From: Ampullaceana balthica
Taxonomy: Eukaryota > Mollusca > Gastropoda > Lymnaeidae
DNA: 64,000 nt
Reading direction: 5' to 3'
Assembly (NCBI GenBank): GCA_944989445.1
Contig: CALYLW010000682.1
Location: 37,815-101,814, forward strand
A program made the translations under genes and the position numbers. This document shows, piece by piece, positions 24,950-36,683 of this stretch; within the stretch, counting starts at the first letter, position 1, and every line of letters begins with the position of its first letter. A model generated the notes under the pieces. That model made no database searches. It was not told the origin of the DNA and saw nothing but the letters and a program-made list of their open reading frames with translations.

Positions 24950-26841
24950 CTAAAATGGCGCCCCCTAAAGACGCCCTCGATGAACACTAAAAAGGTGTCA
25001 CTAGAGCAGAAAAAAAGATTGCTAAACACGAAACTTCTAATCAAAATCAAACTACTTGCTAAATATCGTATCTCAAATGATGAAACTGTAATATCTGGTT
25101 TAAATCTCGCATCTGAATTATCAGCGACAATTGATAAGGAAGTTAAGTCTGCACAATTATTTAATTTAATTATTGATTCAACCATTGATATATTTAGAAT
25201 TGATCAGATGTCAGTTTATTTACGTTAATTTTTTTAAAAATCAGGACATGTTGTGGAAAGATTTATAATTTATAGGCTTTTATACTTTAGTAAACAGCGG
25301 TTGGATAGTGAAGTCAATAGTGCGCTCGCCTCACAAGCTGAGGGGAGAGGGATCTAGCCCACGTTAAAGCCACAATAAAATGGAGTGATTAACGCTAAGA
25401 AAATCCTCCACTGACCTGGAAGGGAGAGGGGGCGCCCACCTAGTTCTACCAAGCCCCGCCCCTAGTAAGTTCTAATGGAAACATTAGGACCCCCTACGAC
25501 TACCGGTTATGGGACTTATATAATTATATAAATAAATTTTTAAAAAGCTGCCGCATTTGCTGAGAAGATTTTAATGGAACTACAAAAGCGAAACATTGAT
25601 TTCACACTCTGTCGAGGACATGCATACTCTGGAATTAAGAGTGCCCTTCAAACACAAATAAGAACCTTTCACCCAATTGTTGTGCCCGTGTTTTGAATTT
25701 GGTTACTATCGAAGCAATGTCTGTAAACAGTGATGTACAGTTGTTTTTCGGCACAGCTGAAAAGTTGTATGCATTCCTTACGTCTAGTTTACATACTCTT
25801 AAAGAACACCAGAAATCTCAATATGAATCAACAGTAGTTACTCTGTAACGACTTGCTGATACAAGATGTGCAAGTCGTAAGCATGCAGTTCATTCAGTTG
25901 TTGAATCATTCTTTGCTATTCTAGGCACACTTCAGGGGAATCAACAGAATATAAAGGAAGTGTCAGAGCAGAAGCTATGGGAAAATCTGTTTTAATAACA
26001 AAATATTCTTTTGTTTTTCTTATGCTATTTGTACAAAAGTTATCTTCATGTTATCAAACTACTTGCAACGACTTTGCAAAACAATTGATCAATTTTGGAA
26101 GAAATAAGTTTGTTTGAATGAGAAGCGATGAAGCTTTTAAAATTCTGAATGTAGATGTCAAATCATTTATTAACGAAAATTGTTCCAAACTGGATGTTAA
26201 AAAGAATTTAAAGAAAAACGAATTGCAAAAAAGAAAAGTATGGCAGGCGACTTAGCAGAGATAAAATGGCTGATGATCCGATGATCCAACTACACGCTTT
26301 AAATCTGAAGCGTACTTCACTTTCATGGATACACTTGTAACACAAATAGATGATCGATTTAATGACTTTTTGGGCACAGTTACTTATTTCTATTGTATTG
26401 ATTCACCACAAATGTCGGAAGAAAATAAAGATTCTTTTACAGTTTATGCAAAATTTACAAACACGACATTAACCTTGAAGAAGCTATCGTAGAATATGAT
26501 ACCTTCAAAGATTTGTACATAGTGATATATTTGTAGCTATCTAGTGAACTACAACTTAAAAAGGATCAGCCATTCTTGACTGAAATAAATGGCATCAGGT
26601 ATACCTAAGTTGTCAATACTCAAAAAAATTTACTTGACTCTTCCTATTAGCAGTGCTACTGCTTAAAGAAGTTTCAGTAGATTGAAACTCAACAAAAATT
26701 ATTTGTGCTCAAAAGACAAACGAACTTCTGTCTGGATTGGCATTAATTTCAATTGAACGTGATCTAACTGAGAACGTTGACTTTGAATCAACGATAAATC
26801 GTTTTGCTTCAATGAAATCACGTAGAAAGCAATTTATATAG
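24950..26841 (+). pseudogene. Transposase pseudogene of the DUF4371/ZMYM1-like hAT
   Basis: Pieces of a hAT transposase in order: FNLIIDSTIDIFRIDQMSVYLR (25156-25225), matching the catalytic DxTxDxxxxxQ region of the DUF4371 group; LCRGHAYSGIKSALQTQI near 25607-25665; LFFGTAEKLYAFL near 25742-25780; LADTRCASRKHAVHSVVESF near 25851-25910, matching the conserved DTRW region; and a C-terminal dimerisation block LTLPISSATA...SFSRLKLNKNYL near 26640-26710. The last part ends DFESTINRFASMKSRRKQF before the stop at about 26840. A SINE (25297-25515) splits the frame and many stops are present. Non-functional. Confidence 0.8.
25297..25515 (+). mobile_element. tRNA-derived SINE, copy 2
   Basis: Matches 9289-9505 end to end: GTTGGATAGTGAAGTCAATA, GCGCTCGCCTCACAAGCTGA, GGGATCTAGCCC, CTAATGGAAACATTAG and GGTTATGGGAC. 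It is inserted in the DUF4371 hAT transposase pseudogene. B-box drift (GGATCTAGCCC) suggests it is no longer transcribed well. Confidence 0.75.
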
Positions 26842-26864
26842 GGCTAAGGGCTCGATCTACTTAT

Positions 26865-26965
26865 CTTATCTGTTATAGACGCTCCTTCTAAACAGAAGAC
26901 TTTTGCGTCCTATGCTTATCCATGGTTTGTGTTTAGTCATGCATTCTTATTAGAGTTTTAAATGT
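26865..26965 (-). mobile_element. LINE 3' tail fragment
   Basis: Inverted copy of the tail found after the LINE end at 33736-34347: TTATAGACGCTCCTTCTAAA, then TTTTGCGTCCTATGCTTATC and CATGGTTTGTGTTTAGTC. No coding sequence remains. Confidence 0.7.
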
Positions 26966-27289
26966 TTATTTAAGGAACTTATAATCATTGCTTGTGTAAA
27001 GTTCATTGATTTTCCCAAAGCTTGATGCTCAAACTTCCAGTGATAAATTATATTTTTTTAATTCTGAGTAAATTGTTTAGTTTATTTATAAGTATAATAT
27101 TATTGGCACTCTTTGTGTGTGTGTGTTACTAATCCTGACCAATCCGCTCCACTAAAGTCTCCTTGTTTTTCATTATTTGTAGCATCAGATTACCATGTTT
27201 TAAACTGAACTATTTTGCCAGCTAAAGTTCTCATTTCATTCTTTCAGATAGAAAACTATTACAAGAACTAAAAACAGCAGCTTTTAAAA

Positions 27290-28305
27290 TTTTATTAGTA
27301 ATAAAAAAAGCCGTAAAAAACACGTTTTTGACTATAAATCCCTTATGTACGAGAAATAACTAAAATAATGTTTGTTATAATACGCAGCGCAAGACCATAC
27401 AACAATACAAAATTGTAGTTGTGTCGTAAAACATGTTTAATATAATGCGCACCGATCAGGAATATGTTTATAAAAAGTGTTGTTAATAAAATACGCACCT
27501 TATTGCGCGACAGGAAAGGTCGTTCAATATAATGCGCACCCTTACACTCTATCTAAAAAATTTAGCATGATACATAGAGATAAATAAAATAATCTAAACA
27601 TTCAATTCAATAATTTAATGACAGTACATGCGATCGATCTGAAATTTTGATACATCGTTTTTATCATAGGCACAAAACTGCCTGCTAAATTTCAGCTCGC
27701 TAGCTTACGAGCAAGTGGGTTAACAATTGATCCAAAGTTTTGGCGACAAGGGCGCAAGGAAGCAGACACCGCGAGTTAATATAAAGGATTTAAAAATAAG
27801 AAAAACCCGTAAAAAACCAAGTTTTTGACTATAAATCCTTTATGTACGAGAAGTAACTAAAAGAATGTTCATTATAATACGCAGCGCAAGACCATCCAAA
27901 AATACAAAATTGCAGCTGTGTCGTAAAACATGTTTAATATAATGCGCACCGATCAGGAATATGTTTATAAAAAGAGTTGTCAATAAAATACGCACCTTAT
28001 TGCGCGACAGAAAGGTTGTTCAATATAATACGCACCGCGACGCTCTATCTAAAAAAAATTACATGATACATAGGAATAAATAAAATAATCTAAAAAATCA
28101 ATAATTTAATTATGGTACATGCGATCGATCTGAAATTTTGAAACATTGTTTTTATCATCGGTACGAAACTGCCTGCAAAATTTCAGCTCGCTAGCTTACG
28201 AGCAAGTGGGTTAAAAATCGATCAAAAGTTTTGGCGACAAGGGCGGGCGGTCGGTCGGGCGGTCGGCCGCAGACACCACGAGTTAATATAAAGGATTTAA
28301 TAAGT
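27290..28305 (+). repeat. R500 family: two tandem units
   Basis: Two head-to-tail units with the join near 27795 (GTTAATATAAAGGATTTAAA then AAACCCGTAAAAAACC). Each has GACTATAAATCC(C/T)TTATG, four TATAATGCGCACC or TAAAATACGCACC motifs about 60 bp apart, the hairpin arms CGATCGATCTGAAATTTTG and AAATTTCAGCTCGCTAGC, and terminal GTTAATATAAAGGATTTA. It lies inside the DUF4371 hAT. Confidence 0.78.
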
Positions 28306-29215
28306 TGTTCTCTTTGCAACTAAGTTCATAATATACTGTCATCTTTTTATCCTACATATGATATATGCATATAATATGTATATGATAAATGATTTCTTTA
28401 ATTATTTAGGACTTTTATTAATTATTAACATTTGTTAAAATAAATTATATTTTGTTTTCATTTGTGACCTGAATATAAAGCAATTGTTTGTATATTGAAG
28501 AGATTCATTGCAATGGTTTGATGTAAACAAAAAGAATATTAAATAATGTATTTTGAATGATCAACGCAGCATTTATTATTTAACACATAGTTATTTGTTT
28601 GAGTTACTGTCACTGCTATTTATGTCAAGCTGAAAAAACTGATGGGTCATCTTGCAGATGGTACAACAAACTATTGGAGGCATATAAAAACTTTAATCAA
28701 ACTCTACCTCATTATCAAAACATTTTAGATGTTTGAATTAGCCCAAAGACTATAAACTTATTATGCTGAGTTTTCTACGTTAAAGTCTGCTAGGATATTC
28801 AGCAATTGAAAGTGAACACAAAGGATTATGAAAAATTTAGATTTTGTCACAAATAACAGCTCCCAAATTAACTACCATTTTCATAAATTCAATTGATTAA
28901 CCAAATCTACTTAAGACTAGATGTTTCTTTTTGTCTAGCAAGTTGCCACAGGGCAAATCTGAAAATGTATGTAACATAAACAACACACCTTAGATTTCAT
29001 ATTTGAGAATGCAACAGTCTCTTAAGATGAAAACTTATAAAGTAAATCTCAAGTGAGCAGAAATGTTTTTTTTTCAACATAAAATATAGCAATAAGAGTG
29101 AATCTCATATCAAATTTCTAATCTTCATTGCAGAACGAGCAAAGTAAACAAAAGAATTTTATTTCAATTTCAGCAACTAGAAATATTTGTACTAAGTGAT
29201 TGAATTTTAAAAAAA
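28306..29215. other. AT-rich interior of the hAT element
   Basis: No coding frame, repeat or motif that I can support. It forms the 3' part of the hAT at 24889-29276. Confidence 0.5.
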
Positions 29216-29284
29216 TTGCGGCGCCCCTTGAAATTCTCCTGGCCCCCCCACGCAGACAAACCTAAATCCGCCACTGGGCCGTCC

Positions 29285-29546
29285 ATAAAGTACGTCACGC
29301 TATTTTTGACCATTTTTAATCCCCCCCTCTCCCCTGTCACAAACTGTCACACATCTTGGACGCCAAAGTACGTCACACTTTCGAACAAAAATGGGTTTTT
29401 TTTATTAACAAAATAATCAAAATTTAATATGAAACAGTGTGACGTCACACATGGCCGGACCCCCCCCTCCCCTCTGTCACAAACTGTCACACTTTCTTAC
29501 ACCCCCTCCCCCCCTCTGGAGCGTGACGTACTTTATGGACGGCCCC
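29285..29546. mobile_element. Right part of GGGGCCGTCC MITE split by the DUF4371 hAT
   Basis: The left tip (GGGGCCGTCC, 24879-24888) is 4.4 kb away because the hAT inserted there. The right part runs from ATAAAGTACGTCACGC to GGACGGCCCC at 29546. The TTA duplications at 24876-24878 and 29547-29549 match, confirming that both parts are one element of about 272 bp. Confidence 0.88.
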
Positions 29547-30154
29547 TTATGGGTAAGGTATCATTTCTTACCGCCGCGGTGTACGTAGTGCCGGTGTAAC
29601 AGGCCAGATTAAACCCCTGACCAGAATATACCCGGGTATAATCTGGCCTAGGCCAGAATATACACCCCGGGGTTAAACTGGCCTAGGCCAGAATATACCC
29701 CCTCAGGCCAGAATATACCCCTTTGACAACATGGGGATATATAGTAAAAAATTGATGAATGACTTTTTAGACTTTCTCTTCATGTTTTAGCTCTGTCAGA
29801 GAAATTAAACTCTTTTCTTAAGTAGCAAAATTGTTTTAATTAAAATAAAATTAATTAAAATAAAATAATAATTATAAAATATTTTACGATGATTACATTT
29901 TATTTGAAAATGATGATGTCGCTGTCTCGTTTTTTAAATATGAAATCTTATATAATTTCGACGATTCAAGATCAAAAGTTACAGTCTATGCAAATATACA
30001 TGTATATGGAATCAGCATTTTTCTATTTTTTTAAAATTAACATTAACTTAATCAAGCACTACACGATTATTTTAAAACAATACTTTAAGAGTGGTTATAT
30101 TTGTTGCTTTTCAAAGGCATGCGAACACTTTGGATTCCTTACCCTTATCTTATA

Positions 30155-30295
30155 TTATCATTTATAGACGCTCCTGCTATACAGAAGATTATTACGTCCT
30201 ACGCTTATCATTGGTTTATGTCTAGTCTTGCATTTTTTATTTTGAGTTTTAAATGTTGAAAGTTGGTTTTCCTGGTTTCCTCAGGCAAACTATTC
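30155..30295 (-). mobile_element. LINE 3' end fragment
   Basis: Inverted tail of the LINE seen at 33736-34347: ATTTATAGACGCTCCTGCTA, TTACGTCCTACGCTTATC, then TTGGTTTTCCTGGTTTCCTC, which is complementary to the AGGAAAACCAAC coding end. Inside the Ginger1-like element. Confidence 0.7.
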
Positions 30296-30309
30296 CAAAT
30301 TTTGATTCA

Positions 30310-30735
30310 AGTAGTAATCATGTAGTTGTTATGTAGTTGTATGTAGTTGTTATGTAGTTGTTATGTAGTTGTTATGTAGTTGTATGTAGTTGTTATGTAG
30401 TTGTTATGTAGTGTTATGTAGTTGTTATGTAGTTGTTATGTAGTTGTCATGTAGTTGTTATGTAGTTGTTATGTACTTGTTATGTAGTTGTTATGTAGTT
30501 GTCATGTAGTTGTTATGTAGTTTTATGTAGTTGTTATGTAGTTGTTATGTAGTTGTTATGTAGTTATTATGTAGTTATGTAATTGTTTTGTAGTTGTTAT
30601 GTAGTTGTTATGTAGTTGTTATGTAGTTGTTATGTAGTTGTCATGTAGTTGTTATGTAGTTGTCATGTAGTTGTTATGTAGTTGTCATGTAGTTGTTATG
30701 TAGTTGTTATGTACTTGTCATGTAGTTGTTATGTA
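30310..30735. repeat. 11-bp satellite
   Basis: About 38 copies of TGTAGTTGTTA with TTGTCA, TACTTG and one-base-deletion variants. Confidence 0.95.
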
Positions 30736-31195
30736 TTCCCAGTGTTCACGTGTTGAATTACTTTATCTCTGAGGAGGATGTGGTTGTCCTCTGTTCCTGT
30801 CAGAATGTAGCTTACGGGCCAAAAGAAGTAACCGCCCCCACCCCTGTTATTTCCTTTAATATGTACGTCAGGGTTGTTAAAAATCTCGATTGCGGCCATA
30901 ATATATACAATATTGTCAAAAGTAAGGCCATATTTGTTCAAAGACGGTTTATTCTTGAAATTTTTAGTGGGTTAAAAGTCCTAATCTGCATGTGTTTTCA
31001 GACAGGTTGTATCACAATGATTTCTGTTTCTTAACCTGTGCTTTCCTGTTCCTTTTGTTGTAGGCTCCCATTGACAGTACTTTAACAGAATCATCAGTGA
31101 ACTGATTGGGTGAAGGATCCTGTTTATTGCTGTAAACTTTTAAATTACTGACATTGTAGGTGCTTCTGATTATTTTGATATATTCTTTAGCTTAA

Positions 31196-31691
31196 CTCTT
31201 GTTCAATGATTCTACCACGAGGTAGGGACCAATCCATCAGGGCTCCATTTCCATGCGATGAATGCGGCGATGATTCTTCATATCATCGTCATCAGCATCC
31301 TTAATGGTAAAACTTTTCCATCTTCTGCAGGCCTGAGATCCCTAGGTAGCTTGGCTTTTCGTCCATACATAATTTCAAAAGGATTGCACCTGTTTGTAGC
31401 ATGTACAGATGTAGTATGCACTGGTATATTGTTCAGTGGTTGTGTCTTCTTGCTGGTTTTTGACTTTAGGACAAAATATTTTTGACAGGCTTTGATATAT
31501 TTATGAACGTCATTCTTTATTTTTTTTCCAATAACAACGTTCAGAGATTGTGGCTGTCTTATCTCTGCCAAAAGTGCCACCAAAATTCGGGTTGACATTC
31601 CAACATTGGCGAAATCCAATAAGGATGACCGTACTGTTTTAAGAGTAATACAGGTAGAAATGAATTGCGCTGATTTAAAAATAATTTGCAC
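31196..31691 (-). pseudogene. Gypsy/Ginger-type integrase fragment
   Basis: Minus-strand open frame from 31691 to 31278. It begins with a degraded zinc-binding region ending VHKYIKACQKYFVLKSKTSK, in which the second cysteine of the usual C-x2-C is now tyrosine. It then passes SKKTQPLNNIPV and jumps to NPFEIMYGRKAKLP, the region just after the catalytic core in Gypsy-type integrases. Most of the DDE core is deleted. A WIGPYLVVESLNKS stretch downstream (about 31240-31195, after a stop) matches the GPY/F module. In this family integrase cuts and joins element ends to target DNA. This copy cannot work. Confidence 0.7.
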
Positions 31692-32546
31692 TACTGGAGC
31701 AAAGGTTTCTTTTGAATGTCTTAAGACTCCGTGAAGGCAATGTTTACCACACTTTTAGTTATCCTATTCTTTAAATTATTTTGCATGTCAGCGTATATTC
31801 AGAGAGATTAAAGAAAGGGAAAGGTGCCATGATATGTTTATTTCAAAAATAAAATGAAGATATGCCTAAACCGTTGTTCTAGTAACATTTAAAATGTATG
31901 AGAGGAGGAAAAAAAAACATAAAAAGAAAAAAAAACATTCATGCAAAATTTAATTCAATAATCTAAAATAATCTTTATTGCCATACTCAAAATAATTAAA
32001 CATAATGATTTGATTAATAAGCGAGGTACACGAAATAAATGTTCGCAAGCGTTTGAAAAGCTACAACTATAGGCTAGTCCCTATCGCGCTTAAAGATTTT
32101 TTTAAAATAATCAATTCATGTATTGCTTGAATTAGTCAACTTAAAATTTAAAAAAAATTAATTTAAAAAAAAGATAATTTAAAAAAAAACGCTGATTCCA
32201 TCTATACTTGTGTAGACTGTAACTTTAGATAAAAAGTTACCGTCATATCAGACATCGTAATAAAAGAAATTATTTTATTATTATTGTTTTACTGTAAATA
32301 AAACATCTTTCCTACTTAAGAAATGAGTTTAACTTCTCTGACAAAGCTAAAACTCATAAAAATGTCTTAATAGTCATTCATTCATTTTTTTCTATATATC
32401 CTCATGTTGTCAAAGGGGTATATTCTGGCCTGGAGGGGGTATATTCTGGCCTAGGCCAGTTTAACCCCCGGGGTATATTCTGGCCTAGGCCAGATTATAC
32501 CCAGGGTATATTCTGGTCAGGGGTTTAATCTGGCCTGTTACACCGG

Positions 32547-33735
32547 CCTATTTTCTTTATTTTGTTTCCTCAAACAGAAGAACAATTTTTAGGTCTGGCG
32601 TAACCGGCACCTTAAACTTAAACTTTAAGTAAGTGAAGATGAATTCTGTTTTAAATTTTAAGCATTTATCTTAAATTATTATATGGCACAGATTACCCGA
32701 AAAATTTGTTTTAAAAAGCATTAAATTAATCGCTATAAAAAAGGCTCATTTTTTTCTTAACACGTCCCATAATCTCTAAAGTTATTAATTCAATTCACAC
32801 TAAGTAAACTTTAAATTAAAATTTAAACTACTTCACTACTTCTACTAGACTACTACTAGTCGTAACTATTTCTACTTTACAAATTTACTAGTTGCACTAG
32901 TACTAGTCTAACTAGTAGTACTAGTACTAGTAAGCCTATCAATTGTAGGCTGCAATAGTCGATAGGCATATATTACATAGGCCATAGGCCCTGTACAATT
33001 TTAATTTAATTTACAGTTTCAGTTTTAAACTCCTATGTAACTCTGTCATAACTGAAATTTTAAAAGAAACTTATATTTAGAATCTAAATTTTATATTAAA
33101 TTCATTATAGGCCTAGTTATAAGTTATAGAATTTTATTTAGATTCTAAAATTTAGATATTTAATTTGATAATTTTTATCAGTTTACTTACTTAGACTTAA
33201 TAATAATAATAATTCTCAATTAATCTTTAACTTATCATTCATTAGCTTGACTTGCTTGAATTTCCCATTTCAACTCTATCAAATATATGCGTATAATTTT
33301 ATAAAAAATGTTAATAAAAATTAACAAATAATCACTAACAGTCACTGTTACTGACTCTCACTTTAAAATTTTGACCGTGAGAGTAATGTCGAACTAATTC
33401 AATTGTCATTTTAACCGTCTTTCGAGTGTCTGGAATCTTATATTTGTATCCATTTTAGCAATAATCTGAGCAGACCTGCATATCGTTTGTTAATGATTAA
33501 TCATTAATTAATTAATTAGTAATACTACGGATTTAGCTGATATAAAACTATACTATTATTATTAAGTGTTCCAGTGCAATCAACTTTGTATTTTTATTCT
33601 GTATAATTATGAAGTAACTTTTTATTAACTTTCATACATAATATTTAATCGGACGATGAAAAAGAATAATTATTATTCTCCCCAAAACTAGCATTGTACC
33701 TGTGGTCAACATAAATCCATTAATATTACATTCAT
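32547..33735. other. AT-rich intergenic DNA
   Basis: No gene supported. Near 32835-32940 there is a run of ACTAGTACTAGT-like palindromic repeats. Confidence 0.55.
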
Positions 33736-34347
33736 GGAAAAGAACTGACCCAAACTAAAGATGCAAAATACTTAGGAGTCTTAATAAATGAGAAACTATC
33801 ATGGAATCCCCATGTCAATGAAGTTATTAAAAAATCAAACAAAACCTTAGGCTTTATAAAAAGGAACTTTAACAAATGTAATAGAGATATAAAACTAAAA
33901 TGCTACCTCACTTTGGTGAGACCTGTACTAGAATATGCATCTTCTGTATGGGACCCATCCACCAAAGAAAACATTGATAAACTAGAACAAATTCAAAAAA
34001 GAGCTGCCAGATTCATTACTGGAGAATATTCGAAACTGACAAGAATAACACCATTAGTTAAATCATTAAACCTTGAAACACTAGAGGATAGAAGAACCAA
34101 GAGCAAAGTAGTAATCATACATAAAGCAATTAATTCTAATTTAGAAATACAACACAAAGATAACTTAATACAACCCTCAGATAGACATAAGGATAAAAAC
34201 ACCTTTCTTATTCCGTATGCAAGAACAAACACATACAAGTTTTCCTTCTTCCCGTCCGGAATTCGGGCGTGGAATGGGTTGCCTGAAGAATCCAGGAAAA
34301 CCAACACTTTATCAACATTTAAATCTCTAATAAAAATGCAGGACTAA
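33736..34347 (+). pseudogene. LINE reverse transcriptase C-terminal fragment
   Basis: One open frame of about 203 codons, from the 5' truncation point to the natural stop (DAKYLGVLINEKLSW, TLVRPVLEYASSVWDPS, QIQKRAARFITGEYS, FFPSGIRAWNGLPEES, then stop). This is the thumb and C-terminus of a Jockey/CR1-like non-LTR retrotransposon; the catalytic palm is absent. The tail to about 34430 contains ATAAGCGTAGGACGC and GAAGGAGCGTCTGT, shared with the fragments at 8630-8925, 26865-26965 and 30155-30295. The intact frame suggests a rather recent insertion. Confidence 0.85.
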
Positions 34348-34429
34348 ACACAAACCATAGATAAGCGTAGGACGCAATTATCTTCTGTATAGAAGGAGCG
34401 TCTGTAAACAGATGAAAGATAAGTTAATT

Positions 34430-36680
34430 TAATTTAAAGCATGAAAAAACGAAAGACGATACAATGGTATAGCCGTATAGCCAATATAGCATAAAAAATT
34501 TAAAGTGAGAGTCTGTAACAGTGACTGTTAGTAACAGAATAGATAAGACAGGCATGGGTGGGGGAAAAATAAAATGTTTCTGGGTAAGAGCCTGCTTGTT
34601 TGTTTACAAACATCCTCACTGTGGTTGTAAAACACACCCCCCCTCCAAAAAAAAAGACCGTCCTAGGATTTGATCCGCGTACCATAATGATAAATTGAAC
34701 TAAGCTAGATTAACCACTCAACTGGAGAAGCTGATGAAAGCATTTGTTTTTTAAAAATTATAAGTAATTATCATTTAATGCACACTAATCAATTTTTATG
34801 GCAATGGTACTTTAAAATTTCAGTAATCATGACATTTTAATAAGTGTTAGCATATAAATTACACATTTTAGCCTAAATCGAGTGATATCGGCCATTATTT
34901 TGTCTACACCGGGTGCGATTTTTTTTTCATCGCGACCAGCCACTATATATAAGTAAGACACATGCGCAGACGACCCGTGCGGATAATAATATCTAATATA
35001 ACTTTTAAACAATTATTTTCTTTATTTTTTCCTCGCCAGTGTTTGTAAAGTTTCATGCATCATCCACATACTCTAACTGTTAACTCATACTGTGACTGTG
35101 TGAATTTATCATTTGAAGTCATTTATGTCATCTTCGACTTCAGTGCTAGTGGACAGGACAATTAAATCTTCTATGACTATAAACTATTACTATTCCTAAT
35201 ACTATTAGTAATAGTATTAGCTGTAGGCAGCCCTATATTCAGTATAGAAGAAAGCAATCGTCATCATAAGGCACATTACCTAAAGCCTAAAGTTAAGTGT
35301 TGCAAAAAATACTAGTACTATTAGTATTATTTATTCATTAGTGATAATCATCATCAAAGATTGTTTTGCTGAATAAGACTAATAAGTAAAACAACTATGA
35401 TCAATGATTAGTCCTAATGAATATATGTAATTAGAAGCCTAACAACTACAATTAAATATATATTATGAATATTTTATTATTTATACATCTCAAAGACACA
35501 CAGGTCACATGTGTATATTTTTCCTTAGTCTAAATGTTTTAAATTTATTTAGGCCTATTGTATTTTAAAATTTCACATTTTTTAAAATTTAGTGGTTTGA
35601 AAAGTAGGAAAGGGTGTAGCTGTCGGTCATTAAAACTTCTTGTTGTGTATCTCGAGGAGTACAATCAAGCTCAGTCTAAGTAATTGAGAGTTAGTCCTTC
35701 TCATGACACATCTGGCTCTCTCGATTATCATCCCAAAGAAAACATAAGCAATTATCAATATCGCCTCCCTCCAATAAGATATTGATAACCCTTCTTACTT
35801 CTTAACAAGGTATGAATTAATGCTTTTAAGCTCATAGGCCAAATATTTGTGTTCTCCAGTTCTGTCAGTTTGTTGCACCTTGATAAAAATCTTGGAGAGG
35901 TTTCGAAAAACCTAGAATTTTGCTTTATTTGTGTATTGCTCTGCATAGAGTTTCTTTCAGTCAGCCTGGTCTCCTCTTGTCGTCTGGTTTCCATGTGAGG
36001 GCCTATCGGGGTAGTCTCAAGCTGTCCATGCAAAGTGCATGGCCAATTTAATACTATCACCTTTTTTTATGCTAGATACTACATATTTCTTTCCTGAATG
36101 TATAAAACAAGATATAACCACATTTTAAAAAATATTTATTTCAAAAAAATCTAAAATACCTCCTTACACATCTCACAGGTACTTAATCACTTCTAGCAGT
36201 AGCGCGCTGGACTGCCGAACCGAGACAGAGGCCGACCACAGGTTCTATTGTCGGTGCTGGCAAGGCCCCCCGGGGCATTGTGCTAGCCACACAATCCCAT
36301 GCTCGTTAGTGGTGGCTAAATAAAACTTGTGAGTGCTACATCACATGCCCCATAGTCCGTCATGGACTGGAAAGGGGGTTATTTTTTAAAATTAAAAGTT
36401 AAAACACATATTTTAAATATATTTTAAGGACTCCTTGCTACAAATGCATCATTTGCAATGGCAATTCTTCCACACTTTATATTCAAACCTTGATTACTTT
36501 AATTTAATTTCAGCATATATCATTTTTAGCTAATTGACTGTTATTTAATAATTGACTTTGTGCTTTTTATTAACATAATGTAACCATGCATTTCCTTTGA
36601 TATATTATAAATATGCAAAAGTTAATTATAAGGTGTTACAATTTATTTTTTTTAAATTATAAATTTCTTATTAATTCCAG
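34430..36680. other. Region upstream of MARS2, no supported exon
   Basis: A tRNA-like relic may lie on the minus strand at 34655-34735 (B-box-like GGATCAAATCC, A-box-like TGGTTAATCTAGCTTAG). An open frame on the minus strand at 36060-35755 has no recognisable domain. A CATGCGCA motif, the core of NRF-1 sites, lies near 34962-34969. No 5' UTR exon of MARS2 was identified, although an acceptor-like TTCCAG at 36675-36680 suggests one exists. Confidence 0.4.
36190..36375 (+). mobile_element. Possible tRNA-derived SINE of a second family
   Basis: The sequence begins with a tRNA-like head (AGTAGCGCGCTGGACTGC; then ACAGGTTCTATTGTC at B-box spacing) and continues GGTGCTGGCAAGGCC. There is only one copy in this window, so the repeat nature is inferred from the tRNA-like promoter arrangement. 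Confidence 0.4.
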
Positions 36681-36683
36681 GCA

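Larger units (their letters stand above)
24889..29276 (+). mobile_element. hAT transposon, DUF4371/ZMYM1-like, ~4.4 kb
   Basis: The ends are inverted copies of CAGTGGCGGATTTAG (24888-24902 and 29262-29276). It is inserted near the left end of a GGGGCCGTCC MITE. The sequence GGGCCGTCC occurs on both sides (24880-24888 and 29276-29284), so the target duplication is 8 or 9 bp depending on where the first base is assigned. Inside, from left to right, are a broken transposase, a SINE, a LINE tail fragment, two R500 units, and about 900 bp of AT-rich DNA without features. Confidence 0.85.
29595..32542 (-). mobile_element. Ginger1-like DNA transposon remnant with ~0.5 kb TIRs
   Basis: Both ends begin TGTAACAGGCCAGATTAAAC and are flanked by the 4-bp duplication CCGG (29591-29594 and 32543-32546). 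Inverted similarity continues inward for about 500 bp (29595 to ~30095 against 32542 to ~32065), strongest in the outer 170 bp. There a GGCCAGAATATACC motif is repeated several times in each arm, a plausible transposase-binding array. The interior carries a Gypsy-like integrase fragment (31196-31691, minus). TGT...ACA ends, a 4-bp duplication and a Gypsy-type integrase together match the Ginger1 class. A LINE tail and an 11-bp satellite have since invaded the interior. Confidence 0.7.

Noticed and set aside
29595..32542. Polinton/Maverick
   Set aside because: Long TIRs and an integrase fit, but the flanking duplication is 4 bp, the ends are TGT...ACA, and no polymerase or capsid gene remnant is present.
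34655..34735. tRNA gene on the minus strand
   Set aside because: Only A- and B-box-like pieces are visible; the cloverleaf arms do not pair well. At best a relic or SINE head.
35755..36060. Minus-strand open frame of 101 codons
   Set aside because: No recognisable domain, no convincing splice or start context. Left unannotated.
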